From Amylibacter sp. (GTDB lineage Bacteria > Pseudomonadota > Alphaproteobacteria > Rhodobacterales > Rhodobacteraceae), in NCBI GenBank assembly GCA_027083485.1, contig JALWOO010000174.1, forward strand, positions 1 through 7,427: DNA of 7,427 nt, in the 5' to 3' direction. Position 1 is the first letter of the stretch. Each line of letters begins with the position of its first letter. Positions 1 through 6,832 of this stretch are shown here, piece by piece. The notes beneath the pieces were generated by a model. The model had not been told where the DNA came from. It worked only from the letters and a program-made list of their open reading frames with translations, and searched no databases. Made by a program: the position numbers and the translations under genes.

Positions 1-1
1 G

Positions 2-1171
2 ATTTCCGCCATTTGTGCGGATGCCTTGCAAGAAATGGGCGTGGTGCTGAATAAGCAAGAACGCACTTTGCTGTTCTCGGAGATGTACGACGAGGTGACA
101 GGCCTTGGACCTTTGGAGCCGTTGCTCAAGGACGAATCTGTTAACGATATCCTGATTAATGGCCCCTTCCAGATATTTGTGGAGCGGGACGGGAAGCTGG
201 AATTGTCGGATGTGCGGTTTCGCGATGACAAGCACCTGATGCGTGTGATCGACAAGATCGTATCGGCGGTGGGTCGGCGTGTGGACGAAAGCAATCCCTA
301 TGTGGATGCGCGTCTGGCGGACGGGTCGCGTTTCAACGCGATGGTATCACCGATTGCAGTGGACGGTGCGCTGGTGTCCATTCGTAAGTTTAAAAAAGAA
401 AAACTGAGCATTGATAAACTGGTGGCCTTTGGCGCGTTTACCGACGAAATGGCTGCCTACCTGCATGCAGCGGTGGCATGTCGCCTGAACATTATTGTGT
501 CGGGTGGTACGGGGTCGGGTAAAACCACAACGTTGAATGCGTTATCCGGGTTTATTGATGATGACGAGCGGATCGCCACCATCGAGGACACGGCGGAACT
601 CCAGCTCCAGCAAACGCATTTGGCGCGCATGGAAAGCCGCCCGCCCAATGTTGAAGGTAAAGGTGCCGTAAGCCAGCGTGACTGTTTGAAGAACGCTTTG
701 CGGATGCGTCCGGACCGGATCATTGTCGGGGAAACCCGTGGGGACGAGGTGATCGACATGCTGCAAGCAATGAATACCGGCCACGATGGCTCCATGACCA
801 CCATTCACGCCAACTCTGCCCGCGATGCTGTGGCACGTCTGGAAAACATGATTGCCATGACCGGGGTGGAAATGCCTTTGCGTGCCATGCGCTCGCAGAT
901 TGCTTCTGCTGTAAATCTGATCGTTCAGGTGAAACGCCTTCAGGATGGTTCGCGACGGATGGTTTCGATTACAGAGGTTGCCGGCATGGAGGGGGAGGTG
1001 ATCTCTCTGCAAGAAATCTTCCGCTACCAGATCAACGGCACCGGCAAAGATGGCAAAATTGACGGTTTCTTTACGGCTACCGGTCTACGCTCGCTGTATT
1101 CTGAACGCTTTACGCAATGGGGTTATGATTTGCCGACCAGTATTTACAACGTTCAACGCGCGGCGGAGTAG
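2..1171 (+). CDS. cpaF: Tad pilus assembly ATPase CpaF/TadA (5' end cut by window)
   Basis: Secretion ATPase of the GspE/VirB11 superfamily, CpaF/TadA subfamily, which powers Flp pilus assembly at the cytoplasmic face of the inner membrane. Seen: an N-terminal domain with the CpaF-typical GLGPLEPLL...VNDILINGP stretch (about 101-166) and a [10 protein letters not shown] region (about 302-331); Walker A GGTGSGKT at 503-526; the acidic Asp box IEDTAEL at about 581-601; Walker B-region [11 protein letters not shown] at 716-748; the His box [12 protein letters not shown] at 779-814. All nucleotide-binding motifs are intact. The reading frame is open back to base 2 (ISAICADAL precedes the internal TTG at 26), and family members have more N-terminal sequence, so the true start lies left of the window and the TTG is not a start. 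Stop TAG at 1169-1171. First of six tightly spaced tad genes; tadB follows after 5 nt. Family assignment is very secure; the N-terminal length is unknown. Confidence 0.97.
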   Translation: MSAICADALQEMGVVLNKQERTLLFSEMYDEVTGLGPLEPLLKDESVNDILINGPFQIFVERDGKLELSDVRFRDDKHLMRVIDKIVSAVGRRVDESNPYVDARLADGSRFNAMVSPIAVDGALVSIRKFKKEKLSIDKLVAFGAFTDEMAAYLHAAVACRLNIIVSGGTGSGKTTTLNALSGFIDDDERIATIEDTAELQLQQTHLARMESRPPNVEGKGAVSQRDCLKNALRMRPDRIIVGETRGDEVIDMLQAMNTGHDGSMTTIHANSARDAVARLENMIAMTGVEMPLRAMRSQIASAVNLIVQVKRLQDGSRRMVSITEVAGMEGEVISLQEIFRYQINGTGKDGKIDGFFTATGLRSLYSERFTQWGYDLPTSIYNVQRAAE

Positions 1172-1176
1172 ATATC

Positions 1177-2139
1177 ATGGGATCACAAGCGATTATTCTA
1201 GTCTTGATGTTTGTCGGAGTCGTCCTGATTATCGAAGGCATCTATCTGGTGGCATTCGGCAGGTCGATCAAGCTGAACTCGCGGGTGAATCGTCGCCTGG
1301 CCATGATGGAGCAAGGCAAAGATCGCGAAGAAGTATTCGAGGCACTTCGCAAAGAGCGGGATCAACATCGCAAGGGCTTTAAACTGCCAATCATGTCAAT
1401 GCTGAGCAATAAAGCGCAACAGGCAAATATTGCGTTTTCCCCGAATGCGTTGCTTGCGGTGATGGCGCTTGTCGCTGTTTTTGCCTTTGGCGGACTCACC
1501 TATTTCGCATCCATGGGCGTGCCGCTTCGCATTCTTGTTGCGCTTATCATTGGGGGCGGCGGTGTTTATTTCTGGCTCAACGGCAAAGCTAAAAAACGTA
1601 TGGATGCGTTTGAAGAACAGCTTCCGGATGCGGTTGACCTGATTGTCCGTTCGCTGCGTGTCGGGCATCCTTTTGCGAATGCGATCAATATTGTGGCAAC
1701 AGAAATGCCGGATCCGATTGGCACAGAATTTGGTATGATTGTTGATGAAACGGCCTATGGGGCTGATGTTGCGGTTGCTTTGCAAAATATGGCAGACCGT
1801 ATTGCGGTTCCCGATCTTCGGTTTTTAACGGTAGCGGTGGGGATTCAGGCTAAATCAGGGGGTAACCTTGCGGAAGTATTGGACGGCCTGTCCAAGGTTA
1901 TTCGCGCAAGATTTAAACTGTTTCGCCGTGTCAAAGCCATCACTGCGGAAGCCAAATGGTCGGGCATGTTCTTGTCCGGATTTCCTTTGGCGGCATTGTT
2001 GGGGGTCAATGTATTGAATCCGCACTATTATGACGCTGTTAAGCCGACAGAATACTATGTCCCTGCTGCTGTCGTGGTATTTGCTTTGTTGGGTATTAAT
2101 GCCGTGGTCATGCGGGCCATGGTGAATATTAAAGTGTAA
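1177..2139 (+). CDS. tadB: Tad pilus inner-membrane platform protein TadB
   Basis: TadB, 320 aa, is one of two GspF-like (T2SSF domain) proteins that form the inner-membrane platform on which CpaF acts. Seen: an N-terminal membrane segment at residues 5-27, a charged cytoplasmic stretch 30-70 rich in Arg/Lys/Glu, two adjacent hydrophobic segments at about 91-110 and 117-134, the T2SSF domain at about 145-275 beginning with FEEQLPDAVDLIVRSLRVGH and including the conserved QAKSGGNLAEVLDGLSKVIR block (224-243), and C-terminal membrane segments at about 262-280 and 294-314. Length is usual for TadB. ATG at 1177 has a GGAG Shine-Dalgarno at 1165-1168, 8 nt upstream and inside the end of cpaF. It lies between cpaF and tadC, the canonical tadABC order. 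Confidence 0.96.
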   Translation: MGSQAIILVLMFVGVVLIIEGIYLVAFGRSIKLNSRVNRRLAMMEQGKDREEVFEALRKERDQHRKGFKLPIMSMLSNKAQQANIAFSPNALLAVMALVAVFAFGGLTYFASMGVPLRILVALIIGGGGVYFWLNGKAKKRMDAFEEQLPDAVDLIVRSLRVGHPFANAINIVATEMPDPIGTEFGMIVDETAYGADVAVALQNMADRIAVPDLRFLTVAVGIQAKSGGNLAEVLDGLSKVIRARFKLFRRVKAITAEAKWSGMFLSGFPLAALLGVNVLNPHYYDAVKPTEYYVPAAVVVFALLGINAVVMRAMVNIKV

Positions 2140-2152
2140 GGTTATGGGTATG
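2137..2152 (+). promoter_or_regulatory. tadC ribosome binding site; decides between two ATG starts
   Basis: TAAGG at 2137-2141, overlapping the tadB stop codon, is the only SD-like sequence before tadC. It sits 2 nt from the ATG at 2144 but 8 nt from the in-frame ATG at 2150. By spacing the second ATG is more likely to be the main start, giving a 324-residue TadC beginning MLDKISALL. This is inference from spacing only, and the two products differ by two residues. Confidence 0.45.
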
Positions 2153-3124
2153 TTAGATAAAATATCTGCCTTGTTGACCGAGGTTTTGGGGCCCGAAGGT
2201 CCCTTGATCGCTATGGGTGTGTTGGGCGTATTTTTTATCATTATGACCTTGCCAATGTTTTTGGCACGCAAGGAGGACCCATTTGATCGGCTGGCCGGGT
2301 CAAACGTGGTGAAAAATCCGCAGGACAAGAAGGCTCCGGAGAAAGCATCTTTACGTCAGAAACAGACTGGTCCGAATTTAGATAAATTTGCAGCATATCT
2401 TGAACCACAAGACCAGAAGGAATTTTCGGACCGGCGGTTGAAACTTATTCAGGCAGGATATCGTGCCAAATCAGCTGTGCGGACCTATTACTTTATGCAA
2501 ATGGTTCTAGGGTTGGGTGGTTTGGCGCTTGGGGCGCTGTATACGTTTACGATTGGTGGTACGGCCGATCTGAAGTGGACGATGATACAGACATTTGGCC
2601 CCGGGTTTGCGGGATATTATGGCCCGAATTATTGGGTCGAAAAGCGTCGAGAGAAACGTAAGGCGGAAATTCTGGACAGCTTTCCCGATGCACTCGACTT
2701 AATGCTAGTGTGCATTGAAGCCGGCCAATCCCTTGATCAGGCGATTCTGCGCATAGCCAAAGAAATTGCACCATCGTCGCCAGCCCTTTCAGAAGAATTC
2801 ACGATCGTTTCAAATGAAATGCGTGCCGGCAAAGAGCGACCGGAAGTATTGCGGGATATGTCGGAGCGGTGCGATATTCAGGACATTAGCGCTTTTGCAA
2901 CAGTGATGATCCAATCGGCTACTTTCGGGACATCCCTTGGCGAAGCTTTGCGGGTTTATGCTGCTGAAATGCGCGATAAACGTGTGACGCGTGCAGAAGA
3001 AAAGGCCAACACCCTGCCGACTAAAATGACCCTGTGTACGATGATGTTCACTGTGCCTCCTTTGTTGATTATTATGGTGGGACCGTCTGTTTATTCAATC
3101 TATACCCAGATGGTTTTGAGGTAA
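2144..3124 (+). CDS. tadC: Tad pilus inner-membrane platform protein TadC
   Basis: TadC, 326 aa, second GspF-like platform protein and expected partner of TadB and CpaF. Seen: a first membrane segment at residues 20-41, a charged linker 42-100 containing the DRRLKLIQAGYRAKSAV block (96-112) typical of TadC, membrane segments at about 115-137 and 145-163, the T2SSF domain at about 172-300 with RKAEILDSFPDALDLMLVCIEAG (172-194) and the ATFGTSLGEALRVYAAEMR block (259-277), and a C-terminal membrane segment at about 297-318. Length is usual for the family. It starts 4 nt after tadB, so translation is probably coupled. The annotated ATG at 2144 is only 2 nt from the nearest SD-like AAGG; a second in-frame ATG at 2150 is better spaced (see the RBS entry). 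Confidence 0.96.
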   Translation: MGMLDKISALLTEVLGPEGPLIAMGVLGVFFIIMTLPMFLARKEDPFDRLAGSNVVKNPQDKKAPEKASLRQKQTGPNLDKFAAYLEPQDQKEFSDRRLKLIQAGYRAKSAVRTYYFMQMVLGLGGLALGALYTFTIGGTADLKWTMIQTFGPGFAGYYGPNYWVEKRREKRKAEILDSFPDALDLMLVCIEAGQSLDQAILRIAKEIAPSSPALSEEFTIVSNEMRAGKERPEVLRDMSERCDIQDISAFATVMIQSATFGTSLGEALRVYAAEMRDKRVTRAEEKANTLPTKMTLCTMMFTVPPLLIIMVGPSVYSIYTQMVLR

Positions 3125-3126
3125 AA

Positions 3127-3717
3127 ATGGCAATCACGAAATTCTGGTTGGCGTGCCTTTTGCTACTGGGTGCGTGTTCCCCGCTCGGGATGGGGAAACC
3201 AGGATCCTTGGTAGAGCATCACAAAGGAATCAAGGCCCCGAAAGGCACAGAAAAAATAACAGAATCTGTTGACGGGTTGATTGTCGGGCATCGTTTGATG
3301 GCGGCAGGTGAATACGAGCTTGCGCTCAAGGCCTATAGGCGCGCGGCCGCCGAACATGGCCTGAATGCGGATACGTTGAGTGCAATGGGATCCGCCAATT
3401 TGAGATTGGGACGGTTGAACCAGGCCGAAGAGCTTTTGCGTTTAGCTGTTGCCAAAGATGATAAATTTGTTCCGGCGTGGAATAACCTCGGTGTTGTCTT
3501 GCAAAATCGTGGTGAATATGGCGAGGCAAAGCGCGTTTTTCAGTTGGCCTATGGTTTGGATAATGGAAATTCTGAAGAAATACGGGCAAATCTAACGAAA
3601 ATGATCGCAATTTTGGAGAAATCAGGCTATTCTCCGGATAACGAACCAAAAAAATTCGAATTGGTGAGGCGCGGAAACGGCAGGTATCTGCTGCTTCAAA
3701 CACCAAATTCGAAATAA
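3127..3717 (+). CDS. tadD: TPR lipoprotein TadD
   Basis: TadD, 196 aa, a lipoprotein with tetratricopeptide repeats; in studied Tad systems TadD is needed for pilus biogenesis and is thought to act on secretin placement or stability. Seen: a lipoprotein signal peptide with lysine at residue 5, hydrophobic core 6-14 and lipobox LGAC with lipidated Cys17; TPR units at about 52-79 (HRLMAAGEYELALKAYRRA), 82-115 (SAMGSANLRLGRLNQAEELL) and 116-149 (AWNNLGVVLQNRGEYGEAKRVF); a short C-terminal tail with a basic then Leu-rich strand (RRGNGRYLLL, 181-190). ATG 3127 is chosen because GAGG at 3118-3121 lies 5 nt upstream and it places the lipobox at the N terminus; the frame is open further left to 3034, but that extension would overlap tadC by about 90 nt and bury the signal peptide. 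It starts 2 nt after tadC. The lipobox is certain; the TadD name rests on position plus TPR content. Confidence 0.92.
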   Translation: MAITKFWLACLLLLGACSPLGMGKPGSLVEHHKGIKAPKGTEKITESVDGLIVGHRLMAAGEYELALKAYRRAAAEHGLNADTLSAMGSANLRLGRLNQAEELLRLAVAKDDKFVPAWNNLGVVLQNRGEYGEAKRVFQLAYGLDNGNSEEIRANLTKMIAILEKSGYSPDNEPKKFELVRRGNGRYLLLQTPNSK

Positions 3718-3739
3718 CGGGCAGTACAGGATAAATATA

Positions 3740-4597
3740 ATGGGCAAACCGATTGTAGGGTTTATGGCCATCGCCGGGGTTCTGGCGATTTCAGGCTGTG
3801 GGGATTTTGGCAAAACATCCAAAACAAAAAGTATTGACCCGGTAAATGTTGTCGATGCAACGGATCTGAACGATATCATGCTGACGGTGGCCGACCCTAA
3901 CGAGGCCGTCACCTATTTCCGCAATTCCCTGTCCAAGGAACCGGGGCGCATCGAATTTACGCGGGGTTTGGCCAAATCTTTGGTTCGGGCCGGACGTGCG
4001 ACAGAAGCCGTTCCTGTGTGGGAAAAGGTAATCAAGCACAAGGATTCAAACGATCAGGACCGGATCGACTATGCGGATGCTTTGATCCGTACGAGCGATT
4101 GGAAATCCGCCGAAAAGCAACTGAATACTGTGCCGCCCACCGTTGAAACCTATAAGCGTTACCGGCTCGAAGCGATGGTCGCCGACAGTAATAAAAAGTG
4201 GAAAAAAGCCGATAGTTTTTACGAGATTGCAGCGGGTTTGACCACCAAACCGGCAAATGTTTTAAACAACTGGGGGTATTCAAAGCTGGCGCGTGGGGAT
4301 TACAAGGCAGCAGAAAAGCTTTTTGTTGAAGCGATCACCTATGACAGCAAGCTTTTCACTTCAAAAAACAACCTTGTTCTGGCCCGTGCCGCACAAAAGA
4401 AATACAGTCTCCCTGTTGTGCCTATGACCGAAGAGGAAAAAGCTCAATTGCTTTATACGGCTGGTCTGAGCGCAATAAAGCAGGGAGATACCGACGTTGG
4501 ACGTGGTTTGCTTCAAGATGCTATTGACGCGCACCCACGACATTTTGCCGAAGCCGTGCGCAGTCTGGACGCGCTTAACCACAAGGTAAGTGGCTAA
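3740..4597 (+). CDS. second tad-locus TPR lipoprotein (TadD-like)
   Basis: Predicted lipoprotein of 285 aa with degenerate tetratricopeptide repeats, likely periplasmic and membrane-anchored. Seen: signal peptide with lipobox ISGC and lipidated Cys20; a polar linker to about residue 45; helix-turn-helix pairs of TPR type at about 53-103 (EAVTYFRNSLSKEPGRIEF, TEAVPVWEKVIKH), 106-130 (YADALIRTSDWKSAEKQL), 139-170 (KWKKADSFYEIAAGL) and 173-206 (VLNNWGYSKLARGDYKAAEKLF); then a distinct C-terminal region with YSLPVVPMTEEEKAQLLY (222-239) and a helical GDTDVGRGLLQDAIDAHPRHF block (249-269). From memory, this tail recurs in TPR proteins next to tadD in Rhodobacterales tad loci. CAGG at 3727-3730 precedes ATG 3740 by 9 nt. 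The gap of 22 nt after tadD is the widest in the operon. Role presumably in outer-membrane complex assembly alongside TadD; the precise function is not known to me. Confidence 0.88.
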   Translation: MGKPIVGFMAIAGVLAISGCGDFGKTSKTKSIDPVNVVDATDLNDIMLTVADPNEAVTYFRNSLSKEPGRIEFTRGLAKSLVRAGRATEAVPVWEKVIKHKDSNDQDRIDYADALIRTSDWKSAEKQLNTVPPTVETYKRYRLEAMVADSNKKWKKADSFYEIAAGLTTKPANVLNNWGYSKLARGDYKAAEKLFVEAITYDSKLFTSKNNLVLARAAQKKYSLPVVPMTEEEKAQLLYTAGLSAIKQGDTDVGRGLLQDAIDAHPRHFAEAVRSLDALNHKVSG

Positions 4598-4600
4598 TAA

Positions 4601-5086
4601 ATGGCGTTTTCTCCGGCTCTTGTGCTATTGCTGATCGCGGCCCCTTTTTCCGTCTATGCAGCGCTCAGCGATCTGCGATCCATGAAAATTTATAATAAAA
4701 CCAATTTGGGGTTGTTTATTGGCTTTGTGGTTGCCGGAGTATTTTTATTTCCGATGGAACAATATGGCTTGCGGTTATCACAGGCAGCAGTGATGTTTGT
4801 TGCGGGTATGATCATGACAAGTTTCGGCATGATGGGCGGCGGGGATTCAAAATTCATCGCGGCTATGGCACCATATATTGCCTTTCAGGACGCGCTGGGT
4901 TTTCTGTTTTTACTGTCTATTTTGTCGCTGGTGACCGTCGCGGTGCATCGCGGAATTGGCGCGATAAAACCATTGCAGCCCAGTTTGACAGGCTGGAGGT
5001 CATGGAGCGCGGAGCGGCGAAAATTTCCCTTCGGTGTTACCCTTGGCACATCCCTCATCGTCTATTTGGCGCTTAAGGCTTTTTGA
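4601..5086 (+). CDS. cpaA: prepilin peptidase, TadV/CpaA type (A24 aspartic protease)
   Basis: Membrane aspartic protease that cleaves the leader of Flp prepilin and TadE/TadF-type pseudopilins. At 161 aa it is a short TadV/CpaA form lacking the N-terminal cytoplasmic domain with paired CxxC motifs and methylase activity found in PilD-type enzymes. Seen: catalytic Asp24 in ALSDLRSMKIYN (21-32) after the first membrane segment (4-22), and catalytic Asp82 in the GGGDSKFIAAM motif (79-89); further membrane segments at about 36-52, 61-77, 93-115 and 143-160; a KFPFGVTLG motif (141-149) typical of the family C terminus. Both catalytic aspartates are present. ATG 4601 follows the upstream stop by 3 nt; the best SD-like sequence is a weak GTGG at 4590-4593, so translational coupling is likely. 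Its last 14 bp overlap the 3' end of the convergent minus-strand gene. The symbol tadV would be equally valid. Confidence 0.94.
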   Translation: MAFSPALVLLLIAAPFSVYAALSDLRSMKIYNKTNLGLFIGFVVAGVFLFPMEQYGLRLSQAAVMFVAGMIMTSFGMMGGGDSKFIAAMAPYIAFQDALGFLFLLSILSLVTVAVHRGIGAIKPLQPSLTGWRSWSAERRKFPFGVTLGTSLIVYLALKAF

Positions 5087-6698
5087 AAACACTGCCGCCA
5101 GAAGGCGCTTTTTCAAGCAGAATAAACAGATCATTTCGGGCGACTTCGGTAAAATCCAATGCCGGATCCAGTGCGATTTGTTTTAGCATTTCAGCGCGCA
5201 CATGTTCATCCATGGGGCAGAGAGGCACCACCAGATAATCCGCATTGGCAAAACCGGGTGTTCCGCCATAATACCAAGGGGCACCGCCGGGCAGAGGGGC
5301 GAGGTGCGAGAACATCCACAAACCGCTGACCCAATCCGTATAGATCGCCGACTTTCCCGAACTGCCGGCAATATTGTCCAGTCGCTTTCCGGTTTCCTTC
5401 AGGTCGGCAATCAGGCCGTTTGCCTTGTGACATAACGGCAATTCCTCATCACCGAGCATGGTGGCTGAGGCCGGTTGTCCCAGCGCGTCATAGGGAGTGT
5501 TGATACGCACAATCCCTTGTTTGGGGGCGCGAAAACGTAAATCTGCCTGAATGTTAATGGGCAAGGAAACAGGAAAGGCCTCGCCGTTAAGGCCTTTGTG
5601 AACCAAAAGCGATTGCAATTGCGTGAGTGATAAAGGCAACCCCATTGCCATCAAAACGATGCCCATTACTTGCACGGCCTTTTTTAGAGGCCAGCCAAAG
5701 CTGTTATATAAAACTACGGGTTCGGACAGCACAAACAGTATCAATCCCGCCATCACCATCCATTGCGGGTCGTTCTCCCAGTTTTGATAGGTCACAAACC
5801 ACCATCCGGCACCCAAGACCAAAACCACCAAACCCTGTTTTTTCTGGCGTGCCTGACGCAAGAAAACTACCGCAGCCAGAAGGGCTATCAACCCCGGCAA
5901 GTGGCGCGCCGACAAGAGCATTTTGGAAAGGCTCAGACCGGGATAGGGCCTAAGGCTGTTGCTGGCGACGCTGCGTAAATCGTTAACATAGGCCGCCCAA
6001 TAACTCAGCCCGCCCAAGGGAAATGTGAATGCGGCCATAAATGCGATGCAAATGATGACGGATAGTGCAAGTTTCGTCCACTCTTTGTTCAAGGCCAGCG
6101 AAAGTATGATAGCCGGTAGCAAATAGACCGCATAGGTGGCTTTGGTCAGGGTCAGAAAACCGACACCAATACCCAGAACCAGCGCATCAAAAATGAGGGC
6201 TGTTTGGCTTGCCCGCCCCGGCAAGACCGCGATGGCCACAACGGGCATGGCAACAGCCCAGCCCCAATTGTTGTAGTACATTGATGCACTCACCGAGGGT
6301 AATAATCCGCCGTGGATGTAGGCAAAGAACATTGCCAGATATACCGAGGCAAACACCAAGGCTGCCGCCGGTTTAAACCGGCTTAGGCCAACCCAATAGA
6401 TCGCCGGAAGGGATAACAGGGTGAGGAATGAGGGCGCATAGGCGAAGGCCTTGCCCAAGCCGAAACCGGTCTTGACCAGAGTCGAAATCGGCATGAATGC
6501 AAGTATTCCCAAGGGTGTCAGGAAATCGCGATGTGGCACTTCCCCTTTGGCCATCCGCAGCACGGCTTGCGCCATATGCAGAGCATCCCCCTGAAAGCTC
6601 ATCACCAGAAACCCATCCGGATTCACGCGCGCTATTGTAAACAGAGACCATACCGCGATTAGGAAAATTGCGTACCAGATATAGAAAATACGGCCCAA
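5073..6698 (-). CDS. polytopic membrane protein, probable GT-C-type glycosyltransferase
   Basis: Protein of 541 aa whose layout fits GT-C membrane glycosyltransferases (PMT/ArnT-like), which move sugars from polyprenyl-phosphate carriers on the periplasmic side. Seen: membrane segment 4-23; a first outside loop with an acidic QGDALHMAQAVLRMAKGEVPHRDFLTPLG stretch beginning at residue 36, where Asp38 sits in the place of the GT-C catalytic Asp and the G-x-x-x-HRDF-x-x-P-x-G pattern recurs in this class; about ten more hydrophobic segments between 65 and 360; then a soluble, probably periplasmic C-terminal region (about 365-541) with aromatic clusters (DWVSGLWMFSHL, PWYYGGTPGF). Start is TTG at 6698-6696, supported by GAGGG at 6707-6703 with 4 nt spacing and by the membrane segment beginning directly after it. 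Divergent from the ATPase gene, convergent with the peptidase gene. No family was confirmed by search; it could be another PMT-like transferase or an uncharacterised polytopic protein. Membrane topology is secure, enzymatic class is inference. Confidence 0.7.
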   Translation of the reverse strand: MGRIFYIWYAIFLIAVWSLFTIARVNPDGFLVMSFQGDALHMAQAVLRMAKGEVPHRDFLTPLGILAFMPISTLVKTGFGLGKAFAYAPSFLTLLSLPAIYWVGLSRFKPAAALVFASVYLAMFFAYIHGGLLPSVSASMYYNNWGWAVAMPVVAIAVLPGRASQTALIFDALVLGIGVGFLTLTKATYAVYLLPAIILSLALNKEWTKLALSVIICIAFMAAFTFPLGGLSYWAAYVNDLRSVASNSLRPYPGLSLSKMLLSARHLPGLIALLAAVVFLRQARQKKQGLVVLVLGAGWWFVTYQNWENDPQWMVMAGLILFVLSEPVVLYNSFGWPLKKAVQVMGIVLMAMGLPLSLTQLQSLLVHKGLNGEAFPVSLPINIQADLRFRAPKQGIVRINTPYDALGQPASATMLGDEELPLCHKANGLIADLKETGKRLDNIAGSSGKSAIYTDWVSGLWMFSHLAPLPGGAPWYYGGTPGFANADYLVVPLCPMDEHVRAEMLKQIALDPALDFTEVARNDLFILLEKAPSGGSVFKKP

Positions 6699-6708
6699 AA
6701 CACCCTCG

Positions 6709-6730
6709 AGATTTAATTTACGTTAAATCT
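6709..6730. promoter_or_regulatory. perfect inverted repeat, candidate operator
   Basis: AGATTTAA (6709-6716), six-base spacer, TTAAATCT (6723-6730): a perfect 8-bp dyad directly upstream of the SD of the minus-strand membrane protein gene and overlapping that gene's best -10 candidate. Its position would suit a repressor site at the transcription start. In RNA it would be an A/U-only-rich stem and therefore weak, so a DNA-binding site is more plausible than an attenuator. AT-rich composition makes chance dyads commoner, hence modest confidence. Confidence 0.4.
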
Positions 6731-6754
6731 AGTGGATATATTGCCTTTGCGCAA
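6726..6754 (-). promoter_or_regulatory. candidate promoter for the minus-strand membrane protein gene
   Basis: On the minus strand TTGCGC (6754-6749) and TAGATT (6731-6726) are separated by 17 bp, matching the sigma-70 consensus at 3/6 and 4/6 positions. Transcription would begin near 6719, giving a leader of about 20 nt before the TTG start. Pattern match only. Confidence 0.35.
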
Positions 6755-6773
6755 AAGCGAATTGCGGTTTTTG

Positions 6774-6802
6774 TTTACCTAAATGTGTTAGCAGCCTAAA
6801 AC
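6774..6802 (+). promoter_or_regulatory. candidate promoter for the ATPase gene
   Basis: TTTACC (6774-6779) and TAAAAC (6797-6802) lie 17 bp apart, each 4/6 to the sigma-70 consensus. The start of transcription would fall near 6809, about 24 nt before the ATG at 6833, with AGG at 6823-6825 as a short Shine-Dalgarno 7 nt upstream. The whole 6699-6832 gap is AT-rich and must serve both divergent genes; beyond these weak matches and the dyad I see nothing else in it. Confidence 0.3.
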
Positions 6803-6832
6803 AGAAGAAAAGAGCAGTGGTTAGGCAACAAA

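Noticed and set aside
26..28. TTG as the start of cpaF
   Set aside because: The frame is open to the left edge and the preceding residues continue a helical CpaF-like N-terminal region, so the gene is truncated by the window rather than starting here.
542..1012. Long antisense open frames opposite cpaF (also 457-804)
   Set aside because: They lie fully inside a conserved gene, and their translations are Arg/His-rich without recognisable domains, as expected for shadows.
1396..2328. Antisense open frames opposite tadB and the start of tadC
   Set aside because: They overlap well-supported tad genes, have unlikely amino acid composition and no plausible ribosome binding context.
3034..3126. 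In-frame 5' extension of tadD beginning inside tadC
   Set aside because: It would overlap tadC by about 90 nt and place 31 residues before a textbook lipoprotein signal peptide; the ATG at 3127 has a good Shine-Dalgarno and puts the lipobox at the N terminus.
5627..5978. Plus-strand open frames inside the membrane protein gene
   Set aside because: Pro/Arg/Gln-rich translations opposite clear transmembrane-coding sequence; shadows of the minus-strand gene.
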